Source: Oecophyllibacter saccharovorans
GTDB taxonomy: Bacteria > Pseudomonadota > Alphaproteobacteria > Acetobacterales > Acetobacteraceae
DNA length: 64,000 bases
Direction: 5' to 3'
Assembly (NCBI RefSeq): GCF_006542375.1
Contig: NZ_CP038143.1
Location: forward strand, 1-64,000
The stretch's first letter is position 1, and each line of letters starts with the position of its first letter. The notes under the pieces were generated by a model. It was not told the DNA's origin and did not search any database. It was given only the letters and a program-made list of their open reading frames with translations. The position numbers and the translations under genes are program-made. This document shows positions 46,193 through 55,900 of the stretch, piece after piece.

Positions 46193-46653
46193 TCTCCCCT
46201 GATTCCACTCCCCAGAGCAGCCTGCAGGACTGGCAACCGCCTTCGCCTGAACAGCGCCGCGCGCTCGTAGCCCAGGCCCGCTTTGATGCAGAGGGCCTGC
46301 TGGCAGCCATTGCGCAGGATGAAGACAGAAACGTCCTCATGCTCGCCTGGATGAACAGCGAGGCATTGGATGAGACCCTCCGCACAGGACGGGTGTGCTA
46401 TTTCTCCCGCAGCCGCCAGCGCCTATGGCGCAAGGGCGAAAGCTCCGGCCAGGTGCAGCATCTCCTGAAAGCCGCTTTTGATTGCGATTGCGATGCGCTT
46501 CTCCTTACCGTCCACCAAACAGGCGTGGCCTGCCATACCGGTCGGCGCAGCTGTTTCTACCAGAACGTGACCCCTGAAGGACTGCAGGCCGATAGCGCAC
46601 CCCTGATCACCCCAACACAGCTTTATGGACGCACTGACTCTGGAAGAAGCTGA
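46189..46653 (+). CDS. hisI: Phosphoribosyl-AMP cyclohydrolase
   Basis: A 154-residue HisI that opens the purine ring in histidine synthesis. Motifs: VLMLAWMN, GRVCYFSRSR, LWRKGESSGQ, the zinc/metal segment DCDCDALLL, and CHTGRRSCFY. There is no HisE fusion. The GTG start overlaps the ygfZ stop (GTGA), so it is translated from the ygfZ message and is separated from other his genes. Confidence 0.94.
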   Translation: MISPDSTPQSSLQDWQPPSPEQRRALVAQARFDAEGLLAAIAQDEDRNVLMLAWMNSEALDETLRTGRVCYFSRSRQRLWRKGESSGQVQHLLKAAFDCDCDALLLTVHQTGVACHTGRRSCFYQNVTPEGLQADSAPLITPTQLYGRTDSGRS

Positions 46654-46664
46654 CGGGGACTGTC

Positions 46665-47558
46665 CTAACCGCCCGGCTGGGGAGTCAGGCCCCGTGCATG
46701 ATGCAGGATCTGGGAAGCGATGAAGGACTGCACAAACCAGTACGAATGATCGTAAAGCTTGTGACGCCGCAGCTCGAGAGGCTGCCCTGCCTCACGCGCC
46801 GCCTGCTCCAGCAGATCCGGACAGAGAATGGGCAGGAACTCGTCTTTCAGGCCCTGATCAACCAGGATCTTCCCTGCAGTCCGGTATCCTTCTGTCAGAA
46901 GCAGGCACGGATCATAATGGCGCCACTGCGCCTCATCACCGCCGAAATAGGTTTCCGTCACTTTCTGGCCCCAGGGCACGCGCGCGGGCGCACAGATGGG
47001 GGCAAAGGCTGAAACGGTCTTCCATTTGCGCGGATTGCGCAGGCCGAAAGCCAGTGCGCCCATGCCGCCCATCGAATGACCCATGATTCCGCAACGATCG
47101 CCGTCAAGTGGAAAGGCTGCTTCCAGAACCCCCGGCAATTCCTGGCCTACGTAGCTCCACATCCGGTAATGTGCCGCCCAGGGCTGGGCAGTGGCATCAA
47201 CGTAAAACCCGGCGCCGGTCCCCAGATCATAAGCCTCGTCTTCCGCCGCAACCTGTGCGCCACGTGGCGAGGTATCAGGCGTTACAAGGGCCAGGCCATG
47301 CTCAGCGGCGTAGCGCACGGCATTGGCCTTGATCAGGAAGGTCTCCTGTGTGCAGGTCAGGCCGGCCAGGGCGTAAACGACAGGAACCTTTTTCCCTTCA
47401 AGGGCTGCCCTAGGCAGAAAAAGCCCCAGTTTCGTCGGCAGCCCCAGGGCCTGCGAGGGGAAAGTGAGAAAACGCACTTCCCCCTCGCAGCATTCGTGAC
47501 GTTCCAGTTCCTTCAGCTGAGCGGCCGAACGGGCAAAATCGAAGGAAATATCCTTCAC
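46665..47558 (-). CDS. fghA: S-formylglutathione hydrolase
   Basis: A 297-residue esterase-fold enzyme that hydrolyses S-formylglutathione to formate and glutathione. The nucleophile is in GHSMGGMGAL, the Asp lies in LKDEFL and the His in YDHSYWF; the oxyanion-side segment LAGLTCTQETF is typical. It overlaps the stop of the upstream dehydrogenase gene by four bases (ATGA), forming a two-gene formaldehyde detoxification operon. Confidence 0.94.
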   Translation of the reverse strand: MKDISFDFARSAAQLKELERHECCEGEVRFLTFPSQALGLPTKLGLFLPRAALEGKKVPVVYALAGLTCTQETFLIKANAVRYAAEHGLALVTPDTSPRGAQVAAEDEAYDLGTGAGFYVDATAQPWAAHYRMWSYVGQELPGVLEAAFPLDGDRCGIMGHSMGGMGALAFGLRNPRKWKTVSAFAPICAPARVPWGQKVTETYFGGDEAQWRHYDPCLLLTEGYRTAGKILVDQGLKDEFLPILCPDLLEQAAREAGQPLELRRHKLYDHSYWFVQSFIASQILHHARGLTPQPGG

Positions 47559-48685
47559 AGGCTGTAATCCACAACGGTGCGGATGCCTTCGCCGCGGCCC
47601 ATCATTTCGAAAGCCTCATTGATCTTTTCGAGGGGTATGCGGTTGGTGATGAGGTCATCAATATCCACCCGGCCTTCCATGTACATGTCGACCACCTTCG
47701 GCGTGTCCGTGCGCCCACGGGCGCCGCCGTAAGCCGTTCCCATCCATTTGCGGCCCGTGATCAGCTGGAAAGGACGGGTGGAGATCTCCTGCCCCGCCGC
47801 TGCCACGCCGATAACGCAGGCCACGCCCCAACCACGATGCGCGCTTTCCAAGGCCTGACGCATCAGCGTGACGTTGCCGATGCATTCAAAAGTGTAGTCA
47901 GCACCGCCTCCGGTCATTTCGATGATCTTGCTGACCACGTCTTCTCCCTCGGGAAGGGCTGCCGGGTTGAGAAAATCCGTCATGCCGAACTTTTCAGCCA
48001 GCGGGGCGCGCGCCGGATTGATGTCAACGCCCACGATCTGCCGGGCACCGACCATTTTCGCCCCCTGGATCACGTTCAGGCCGATACCCCCCAACCCGAA
48101 AACGGCGACGGTTGAGTTGGGCTCCACTTTCGCGCCCCAGATCACTGAACCCACGCCGGTCGTCACGCCGCAACCGACGTAACAGGCACGGTCGAAAGGC
48201 GCGTCAGGGCGGATCTTGGCCACGGCGATTTCAGGCACGACGGTGAAATTGGCGAAGGTCGAGCAACCCATATAGTTGTGGACCGGCTTCCCTTTGTAGG
48301 AGAAGCGCGTCGTGCCATCAGGCATCAGCCCACGCCCCTGTGTGGCACGGATGGCGGTGCACAGATTGGTTTTCTGCGACAGGCAGGCAGGGCACTGGCG
48401 GCACTCGGGAATATAGACCGGAATGACGTGATCACCGGGCTTGACGCTCGTCACCCCCTTGCCGACCTTGCGCACGATGCCAGCCCCTTCATGGCCCAGA
48501 ATGGCCGGAAAAACACCTTCGGGATCCTGGCCTGATAGCGTGTATTTATCGGTATGACAGATGCCGGTCGCCATAATCTCGATCAGGACCTCACCATCAC
48601 GAGGCCCTTCAAGCTGCACGGTATCAACCACCAGCGGCTTGCCGGGTTCCAGAGCGATCGCAGCTCTCACATCCATGACGTCCAT
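47555..48685 (-). CDS. frmA: S-(hydroxymethyl)glutathione dehydrogenase / class III alcohol dehydrogenase
   Basis: A 376-residue zinc alcohol dehydrogenase that oxidises the glutathione adduct of formaldehyde. Catalytic zinc ligands lie in ATGICHTDKYTLSG and LGHEGAG, and the structural zinc cysteines in CRQCPACLSQKTNLC. The Rossmann motif is VFGLGGIGLNVIQGAK. ATG 48685 (MDVMDVRAA) has GAGG six bases upstream; 48676 is a second ATG. It is the first gene of the operon with fghA. Confidence 0.95.
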   Translation of the reverse strand: MDVMDVRAAIALEPGKPLVVDTVQLEGPRDGEVLIEIMATGICHTDKYTLSGQDPEGVFPAILGHEGAGIVRKVGKGVTSVKPGDHVIPVYIPECRQCPACLSQKTNLCTAIRATQGRGLMPDGTTRFSYKGKPVHNYMGCSTFANFTVVPEIAVAKIRPDAPFDRACYVGCGVTTGVGSVIWGAKVEPNSTVAVFGLGGIGLNVIQGAKMVGARQIVGVDINPARAPLAEKFGMTDFLNPAALPEGEDVVSKIIEMTGGGADYTFECIGNVTLMRQALESAHRGWGVACVIGVAAAGQEISTRPFQLITGRKWMGTAYGGARGRTDTPKVVDMYMEGRVDIDDLITNRIPLEKINEAFEMMGRGEGIRTVVDYSL

Positions 48686-48818
48686 ATCCACCCTCTTTAC
48701 TTTTGGCTTTGCGCGCGGTTTTCCTGACTGAATTCTGCAGGTTTCATAGCGCATCAGAGTACTTTTATAAATCCTTGCCCGCACGCTGCTTTTCAAGTTT
48801 TCTGTTCAAGGACGCAGG

Positions 48819-49697
48819 ATGATCGTCAAACGCCCCCAAGGAATCGCTATTCTGTTTCGGGAAACCCTGCCTTCCCTTACCATTCTGGCGCTTTGGGACC
48901 TGGCAGTGGTGGTGCTGTTCCAGGTCTACCATCAGGAATGGATGGAACAGGCCGCGCTGCCCATCTCCCTGATGGGTTCGGCCCTGGCCATCTTTCTGGG
49001 CATCCGCAACAACGCTGCCTATGCCCGCTGGTGGGAGGGACGGTCCCTGTGGGGGGTGCTTACCAACAATTGCCGCTCCTTCGGCCGCCAGGTCGGCAGC
49101 CTTCTGAACGGGGCGCCGGAACTGGCCACCTCCATGGCAGCCTATCCCTATCTTCTAGCTGCTGCCCTGCGCGGCCAGGAGCCGGACCCTACTGACATCG
49201 ACCGGCTGCTATCCCCCGAGCTCAAGCAACGGGTTTTCGCCTGCAGCAATCGGGCCAACGCCCTTCTTTACGAAATCGGCCTCAAGGTTCGCAGCCTGAG
49301 TGAAAAAAGAGGGGTGGACGGCGCGCTGCAGAGCAATGTCGACCGCATCCTCTCTGATCTTGCCAATGCGCAGGGGGGGCTGGAGCGTATCTGCAAGACC
49401 CCCCTGCCCGTCCAGTATTCCATCCTGCCCAATATCGCCACGCATCTCTTCTGCATCCTGCTGCCCCTTTCAGCTGTGCAGACGCTGGGCTGGCTGACAC
49501 CGCTGGGCTCCAGCATCATCGGGGTCCTGTTCCAGATGCTGGACCGCAGCGGCAGCAACCTGCAGGAGCCCTTCAGCGATACCGTGCACGCCCTGCCGAT
49601 GAAAACCATCGCCCGCACCATTGAAACCGATCTCCTTCAGCCGCTCGGTCTCAAGCCTGCGCCAATGCCGCAACCCTTGAGAGGCGTGCAGCCCTGA
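48819..49697 (+). CDS. Bestrophin-family membrane protein
   Basis: A 292-residue protein of the bacterial bestrophin (YneE) family, pentameric ion channels. It has four hydrophobic segments, the N-terminal LFRETLPSLTILALWD, the characteristic FLGIRNNAAYARWWEGRSLWG block (about 58-78) and a DRSGSNLQEPF element before the C-terminus. The physiological ion is unknown. It is divergent from frmA. Confidence 0.88.
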   Translation: MIVKRPQGIAILFRETLPSLTILALWDLAVVVLFQVYHQEWMEQAALPISLMGSALAIFLGIRNNAAYARWWEGRSLWGVLTNNCRSFGRQVGSLLNGAPELATSMAAYPYLLAAALRGQEPDPTDIDRLLSPELKQRVFACSNRANALLYEIGLKVRSLSEKRGVDGALQSNVDRILSDLANAQGGLERICKTPLPVQYSILPNIATHLFCILLPLSAVQTLGWLTPLGSSIIGVLFQMLDRSGSNLQEPFSDTVHALPMKTIARTIETDLLQPLGLKPAPMPQPLRGVQP

Positions 49698-49756
49698 GGA
49701 GAATGACAGGGGGCCATGAAAAACCCGTCACAAACTTCCGGCTGCGCAAAGAGCAA

Positions 49757-49785
49757 AAGACAGGCAGGGGATTTCCTGTTATATT
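49757..49785 (+). promoter_or_regulatory. carD promoter predicted to give a leaderless mRNA
   Basis: The -35 is AAGACA (49757-49762), the spacer is 17 bp, and the -10 is TATATT (49780-49785). The expected start of transcription is about 49791-49792, and the carD ATG is at 49792. No ribosome binding site lies between the -10 and the ATG. Confidence 0.6.
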
Positions 49786-49791
49786 GCTTGC

Positions 49792-50382
49792 ATGAACAAC
49801 AACTTCAAAATGCCTCAGAAGGGCAGCGTCACGGAAGAAATGGCCCGTGCCGCCGCTGAGAACACGGCCCGCCAGACTGATCCGGAACAGGTCCGCGATC
49901 CCTTCAAGGTCGGCGATGCCATAGTCTATGCTGCCCATGGGGTCGGGCGTGTGGACCGTATCGGTGAAGACAAGATTGCCGGCACCATGATCGAGATGAT
50001 CCAGATCTCTTTTCCCGGCAACCAGATGACCCTGCGCATTCCGCTGGCCAAGGCACGCAAGTCCGGGCTGCGCAAGATCGCCTCACGCGATATCGTCGAC
50101 AAGGCCATGGCAGTGATCAAGGGCAAACCTCAGGTGAGCCGGGGCATGTGGGCCCGGCGTGCGGTGGCCTATCAGGAAAAGATCAATTCAGGGGATCTGG
50201 TGCAGATCGCCGAAGTGCTGCGTGACCTGCGCCGCAACGTTGACAGCCTTGAAGGCAGCTTCTCCGAGCGCAAACTTTTCGAAGCCGCCCAGGAGCGTTT
50301 TGTGGCTGAGCTGGCAGTCCTGGAAAACAAGGATCCGACTGCGGTTCTGGAAGAGCTGACTGAAACCATGAAAAACGCCTGA
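49792..50382 (+). CDS. carD: CarD-family transcriptional regulator
   Basis: A 196-residue CdnL/CarD-type protein that binds RNA polymerase beta subunit and stabilises open promoter complexes. The N-terminal RNA polymerase-interacting Tudor-like domain begins DPFKVGDAIVYAAHGVGRVDRI (about 36-57). A helical DNA-contacting C-terminal domain follows (MWARRAVAYQEKINSGD and on). ATG 49792 has no ribosome binding site, and the promoter position points to leaderless translation. Confidence 0.92.
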   Translation: MNNNFKMPQKGSVTEEMARAAAENTARQTDPEQVRDPFKVGDAIVYAAHGVGRVDRIGEDKIAGTMIEMIQISFPGNQMTLRIPLAKARKSGLRKIASRDIVDKAMAVIKGKPQVSRGMWARRAVAYQEKINSGDLVQIAEVLRDLRRNVDSLEGSFSERKLFEAAQERFVAELAVLENKDPTAVLEELTETMKNA

Positions 50383-50446
50383 ACCCACCCCTCAGGTGAA
50401 TTTCCCTTTTCCCGTAACAGCCCCCGTTCCTTTCCGGAGTGTGCCC

Positions 50447-51277
50447 ATGTCGTCCGAAACTTCCCGCCCTGCCAGCAATTCTGGTACCCCTACGCCGGCT
50501 TTTGAGGGCCAGAAAGTTTTCATTACCGGCGCTTCGCAGGGGATCGGGGCAGAAACGGCGCGTTTCTTTGCTGCCAACGGCGCACGCGTCGTGCTTAACG
50601 GACGCAACGTCAAGGCGCTGGAAACCGTTCTGGCTTCTCTGGCACAAGTACCGGAAGGGCCGCATCTCATCACGCCTGCAGATGTCTCCGATGAAAAAGC
50701 TATCAGTGACGCCATGGCCAAGGCGATTTCTGAAATGGATGGGCTGGACATCCTCATCTGCAATGCGGGCTTTCAGATTGAAGGTCCCTCTGAAGACTTC
50801 AGCGTGGCCGATTTCGAGCGTGTCATGGGGGTCAATGTGCTGGGCACGGCCATTCCGGCACGCCAGGCGCTGCGCTACTGGCTGAAAAACGACATCAAGG
50901 GCCGCATTGTCGTCAATTCATCCGTCCACCAGATCATCCCCAAGCCGGGCTATCTCAGCTATGCCGCCTCCAAGGGCGCGCTTGGCAACATCGTCCGCAC
51001 TCTGGCGCTGGAATACGCGTCACGCGGCATCCGCATCAACGCCGTTGCCCCTGGCGCCATCGTCACGCCCATCAATGACAGCTGGGTGAACGATCCTGAG
51101 CAGTACAAGGTCGTGTCTTCTCACATCCCGATGAAACGCCCAGGCCAATCGGCTGAAATCGCCGCTGTCATCGGCTTCCTGGCCGGTCCGGCCAGCAGCT
51201 ATATCACCGGCCAGACCCTTTTCGTGGACGGAGGCCTGACACTCTATGCGGATTTTGAAAAAAACTGGTCTTCCTGA
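50447..51277 (+). CDS. Short-chain dehydrogenase/reductase, glucose-dehydrogenase type
   Basis: A 276-residue classical SDR with TGASQGIG (cofactor), ICNAG, Ser in VNSSVHQIIP, the catalytic YAASKGA and the C-terminal GQTLFVDGGLTLY. Overall pattern is closest to glucose 1-dehydrogenase-like sugar or polyol dehydrogenases; the substrate cannot be fixed. ATG 50447 with GGAG upstream is chosen, since the frame extends upstream to 50396 without conserved sequence. It is not an obvious 3-ketosphinganine reductase, although that cannot be excluded from sequence alone. Confidence 0.85.
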   Translation: MSSETSRPASNSGTPTPAFEGQKVFITGASQGIGAETARFFAANGARVVLNGRNVKALETVLASLAQVPEGPHLITPADVSDEKAISDAMAKAISEMDGLDILICNAGFQIEGPSEDFSVADFERVMGVNVLGTAIPARQALRYWLKNDIKGRIVVNSSVHQIIPKPGYLSYAASKGALGNIVRTLALEYASRGIRINAVAPGAIVTPINDSWVNDPEQYKVVSSHIPMKRPGQSAEIAAVIGFLAGPASSYITGQTLFVDGGLTLYADFEKNWSS

Positions 51278-51322
51278 GCAGCCGCTGGCCCGTGCAGGGA
51301 TCCCCGGTCCCTCCAGAGGTCC

Positions 51323-52957
51323 ATGAGCGCTCCTAAAGACAGTTTCACGCCTTTCGTCAGTGGCACTGACGCGCTGGAAAACCATGTTCTTGCCTGTCTG
51401 CAGGCCCGGCAGTCAGACGAGGCGCTGTTGCTGGCTGAGCATCTCTCATCGCCGATTGCGCGGAACTTCCTTGAAGGATGGGCGCTTTTCCAGCTTGGCA
51501 ACCTGCCGGAAGCTGCCCGGTGCTTCCTGAGACTGCCAGATTTTTCTGGGAGCCCTCATCCCCTGGCCCTCATCCAGAACACACTGTGTGAAGAAGTGGA
51601 AGAGCGCGGTTTCCTGACCCTGCTCACCCACATGGAAAGCTTTTCGTCTCCCTCACCCGCCTTATACGGGCTTCGGGCCATGGCACGGCTCATATTGGGC
51701 GAAGCAGTCCTGGGAGAGACAGAGCTGCGCCAGGCGCTCAAGGTGTTTCCAGGTCACCCGGCCCTGCACAATGCCCTGGCCACTCTTCTGGCCGACCGCG
51801 GGGAATTTGCGGAGGCGGCCACTCTTCTGACCGGTCTGACACAAAAACTGCCCGACCACTGGACCACACACGGCAATCTTGGCACCCTGCTGACCCAGAT
51901 CGGTCAGGCCGAAAAAGCATTGGAACCCTTCCGGCGCGCCATCGCCCTGGCGCCGCATGAAGCGCGGCTGCGGCTCAACCATTCTTTGGCCCTCCTCAAG
52001 GCAGAACGTTTTGCCCAGGGCTGGCTGGAACATGAATGGCGCCTGAAGCTTCCCGGCCATACCACCCTGCCTTCCGAAACGCTTCTGCCCACTCTGGACA
52101 GCACTTCCCCGGCGGAAATGCAGCAGAGACTCCACGGCAGAACCGTTCTGATCACTCAGGAGGAAGGGCTGGGTGATATGCTGATGTATCTGCGCTACCT
52201 GGTCCCGCTGGCTGCAACCGGGGCACGGCTTCATGTCTGGTGCAGCGCTGAGCTGGCTTCCCTTGTCTCCAACCTGGAATGTGTCGACACGGTCCAGGTC
52301 GGTGGAGAGACACCTGAACATGATTATCACTGCCCGTTCATCAGTCTGCCACGGGTTTTCAGCGCCCTGCCCACGCCTGAGCAACGCTGCCCCCCGTCGC
52401 CCTATCTGAGCGTTTCCCCCCTGCGCCGCCAGCGGATGCTGGAACGCCTGGCACCTTACCTGCAGTCAGATACGCTCCGGGTAGGGCTGGTCTGGGCAGG
52501 CGGGCATCACCGGCATGACCGCACGGCCCGCGTTCTGGACCGCCACCGCTCCATGTCGCTGCACCAGTTCGCCCCGCTGACAGCGCTTGGGAAGCAGATC
52601 CAGCTGTTCAGTCTGCAGAAAGGCCCCGCTGCCGCACAGCTGGAAGATTTTCCAGGCCCGATAATCAATCTTATGGAAGCATGCGAGGACCTGGAGGATA
52701 CCGCAGCCCTGATCGAGCAGCTGGACCTGGTCGTGAGCGTCGACACTTCCGTGCTGCATCTGGCAGGTGCGCTGGGCAGGAAGGCCATTCTGCTGGACCG
52801 CTACACCAATTGCTGGCGCTGGGGTCAGGGAACGACGGAAAGTCCCTGGTATCCCAGCCTGAAAATCCTCCGCCAGCCCCGCCACGGCGCATGGGCGCCG
52901 GTTATTGCGCAGCTGGGCGAGATTCTAGCTGCCAAAGCGACCCGCAGATCAGACTGA
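51323..52957 (+). CDS. TPR protein with glycosyltransferase-like C-terminal domain
   Basis: A 544-residue cytoplasmic protein. The first about 230 residues form TPR helices, clearest at about 145-215 (HPALHNALATLLADRGEF, HGNLGTLLTQIGQAEKAL). The rest resembles GT-B heptosyltransferase-like domains: QEEGLGDMLMYLRYLVPL, RVGLVWAGG and VVSVDTSVLHLAGALGRKAILL. Similar TPR-GT9/GT41-like proteins occur widely in alphaproteobacteria with mostly unknown substrates. It follows the SDR by 45 bp. Confidence 0.8.
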   Translation: MSAPKDSFTPFVSGTDALENHVLACLQARQSDEALLLAEHLSSPIARNFLEGWALFQLGNLPEAARCFLRLPDFSGSPHPLALIQNTLCEEVEERGFLTLLTHMESFSSPSPALYGLRAMARLILGEAVLGETELRQALKVFPGHPALHNALATLLADRGEFAEAATLLTGLTQKLPDHWTTHGNLGTLLTQIGQAEKALEPFRRAIALAPHEARLRLNHSLALLKAERFAQGWLEHEWRLKLPGHTTLPSETLLPTLDSTSPAEMQQRLHGRTVLITQEEGLGDMLMYLRYLVPLAATGARLHVWCSAELASLVSNLECVDTVQVGGETPEHDYHCPFISLPRVFSALPTPEQRCPPSPYLSVSPLRRQRMLERLAPYLQSDTLRVGLVWAGGHHRHDRTARVLDRHRSMSLHQFAPLTALGKQIQLFSLQKGPAAAQLEDFPGPIINLMEACEDLEDTAALIEQLDLVVSVDTSVLHLAGALGRKAILLDRYTNCWRWGQGTTESPWYPSLKILRQPRHGAWAPVIAQLGEILAAKATRRSD

Positions 52958-52993
52958 ACGCGCTTCAGCCCGCTCACAACCCATTAATTAAGC

Positions 52994-55900
52994 TCAGTAA
53001 TTGAGCCCATAAGACAGGCTCACGCTGGAGCCCGGATCATTTTCCGGCGTGGTAAACCCGTTGACCTGCCCGCCCGTGCCGACAGTCGTCTGCAGGGTCA
53101 GATGCTTGGTGAGATCAACCTTGACCTCCGCCTGCGTGCCTGATCCACCCAGCCCTTCGCGTGCGCCCACAAACACGCCGGGCAGAATGTATTTCCCGGC
53201 TTCAAGCGCCACGCCGCCCTTGTTGACCCCGGTTCCGCCGCCGATCGTCAACTGGTCGAGGCCGAGGAATTTCCGGACCGCATTCAGCGGGTCAATCGAG
53301 ATGCCGCCACCCAGCTCCAGAACCGCTGCGCCAAGCTGTGCCAGCTGTGCTGGGGAAAGGGAGGCGCGCAAGGAGCCGAACAGGAGCATGGAAAGCACAT
53401 CATCCTTCGGATAAGGCGGGTTGGAGACGAATTTCAGCTTCGGATCGCTGGCATAGCCCGAGACGATCAGGCTGGCCAGAATACCGTTGGCATTGCGCTC
53501 CGCACGGAAATTGATCAGCGGGTCCAGCCTGTGGCCGAGCCCTGCACCCCCGAAAGTGACACGTCCGTAAGTGAAATTCAGGTTGATGCCGGCCAGGTTG
53601 AAAGAGCCGTTCCTCAGGTCGAACCCTCCACTGATCACCGGGTCGGCAGCGGTTCCGCCTATGTGCAGCTTGCCCCCCATCACCGCGAAAATACCGTGGC
53701 CATGCACGAAGATCTGACCAGGTGCGGTGATGGTCAGGTTGAGACCGATGACCAGCGGCGGCGACGCCGGAACGGATTGGGGAGCATTGGGATTGACGAT
53801 CTGGATCTGGGGCACGGAAGCCGGCATGGCATCGGGAATGGTGATCGACGCCTTTGGAATGTTGATATTGCCGTCAACATCCAGCCGCGTCGTGGCCTGG
53901 CCTGCAATCCGTATCCGCGCGTCCAGGGTGGCGGTCACCACATCGCTGTGCACGGGCTGCGCCTTGTTGGCCACAAAGGCCAGGGCCACGGGAATGCCAG
54001 GCTTCAACACCCCTACGCTTCCCTTGAGATCCATCGTTCCCGATCCGGCATGGATCAGAAAATCCCGGATTTCCAGCTCGTCGTCATGAGCCACCACATC
54101 GCCTGTGATACCGGTCAGATGCACGCCCTGGGTATACTGGTCGAACGTTCCGTTTCGCAGCTGCGCCCCGCCCGTCAGCACGGGATGAAGACGGGTGCCC
54201 CCCACCCCAAGGTCCAGGCTCAGCATGCCTGACGTCCCCATTCCGGACACGCCCAGCACCGCATTGGCAGCCCGCAGGTTGAAATGGCCTTTTGCCGCCA
54301 CACTCAACGCTTCCGCAGCCTTCAGGGGCACACTGCCTGAAAGGGCCAGGTCAATGTCACGCCCTGCCTGAAGCTGGCCCGACAGTGCGGCACGCTGGTG
54401 CTGAAAGGCCGCCTGGAGCTGCAGGCTGGCAGGCGCCAGGGCTGCCGTCGCGTCGCTGAGAACCTGCAGCCCGCTGCCCTGCAGGACGATCCTCCCTGTC
54501 GGGTCGGCCAGTGTGGCGCCCAGCGCACCATGAGCGGCAATGACGCCTCTGGCCCGCAGTTTCGGCAGGAAAGGTGTTGCAAGCGCAGGCGTCAGCTGAG
54601 CCAGGTCGAAGTCAAGCTTCAGGGCCGGCTTGACCGTGCCGGAAGCTGTCAGCGTTGCTGTGGGGCCATGGGGCGGCGTCACAGCCAGGCGCAGCCGGTC
54701 AGCCCCAAGACTGGCGCCGTAACTCACCGTGCTCGGTCCCAGAAGATGCACCTTTTCCCGCTTGGCCTGCAGCTCCAGCGTGTCGATGCGCACCTTGTGG
54801 TCCGGCAGATCCAGCAAGGCAGCCAGGGAAATATCCGCCGGGGCTTCCAGGACATGCTGAAAATGCCCTTCCGTTCTGAAGACCAGCGCCTGCAGCGGGC
54901 CTGAAACACGAGCCTGGAGCTGTCCTGTAACAGTATCGGCGCGCAGCCCGTCAGCTACCAGAGTCACCTCGGCCGCAGGATTGCCAGGCAGGTGGTGCAG
55001 TTTGCCGCTCAATTGCAGTTGCCTGACCCCGTAGCGCGGCAGGCCGCCTGCCCCCTCCAGGGAAAAAACGAGAGTTTCCTGTGCATTTCCCCTGTTGTGG
55101 GGACCAACCTTCGCCGCGCCGGCGCCTGAAGGGGCAACGCTGCCGGAACCTTCTGCCAGGGTATGCAGAGCAAGGCTCAGGTGACCGCTCAGGGGTTGGC
55201 CGACCAGTGGCTGGAAGGCAGCCAGCTGGGAAATTCTGATATCCAGATTGCCGTGCGGGATCTTCTGCCCGTTCTTCAGGCCGACTGTACCGGCGCCTTC
55301 CAGCGTTTTCCAGTGAAGTCTGGAAAGGTCCAGGCTCATGTCTCCTCTGGCATTGCGGGCAAAGCTGAGATTCAGGGCCATCGGTGCCTGATCGAGCGTT
55401 CCTGTCAGAACCATTGTCCCTGTCGGGACACGCGGCAGATGCTGCACGTCAGCCGTCAGCGCAAAGGGCCCAGGCTGCGCGTTGGACGTTGCGGTGTGCA
55501 CCCCGAACAGACCGGTGAAGGCCAGTCTGGCCGCCAGGTCATCCACTGGCCCTTCAGCGGTCAAAGTCAGTTTCCCTCCCCCTCGCAATGCCGGCACAGC
55601 CTTTTCAAAGGAAGGCAGCTCAACCGTCAACGCGCCCTTGACCCCCTGTCCCCGGGGGCGCGGGGCGTAGAGAGCATGGCCCTGCACGTTCAGAGCCGCC
55701 CCGGAAAGGGCCAGTTGCGGCACTGTGAGCACCCCCTCACGGTTGCGTGTCAGCACGAGAGTAAGTTTCCCTTTGGGGCCGATCATTCCCACAGCCCTGG
55801 GATCACCTCCCGTGATGGCCACGTAATCAGTCGCTTTCACGCTGACCCTGTCGGCAAGAGTGGCAGCAGACGTGGCTGAAGCCGGCAGACGGATATCAGC

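Noticed and set aside
50447..51277. SDR as the missing 3-ketosphinganine reductase
   Set aside because: The sequence is a classical glucose-dehydrogenase-like SDR. It is over 22 kb from the sphingolipid island with no linking context, so this was not claimed.
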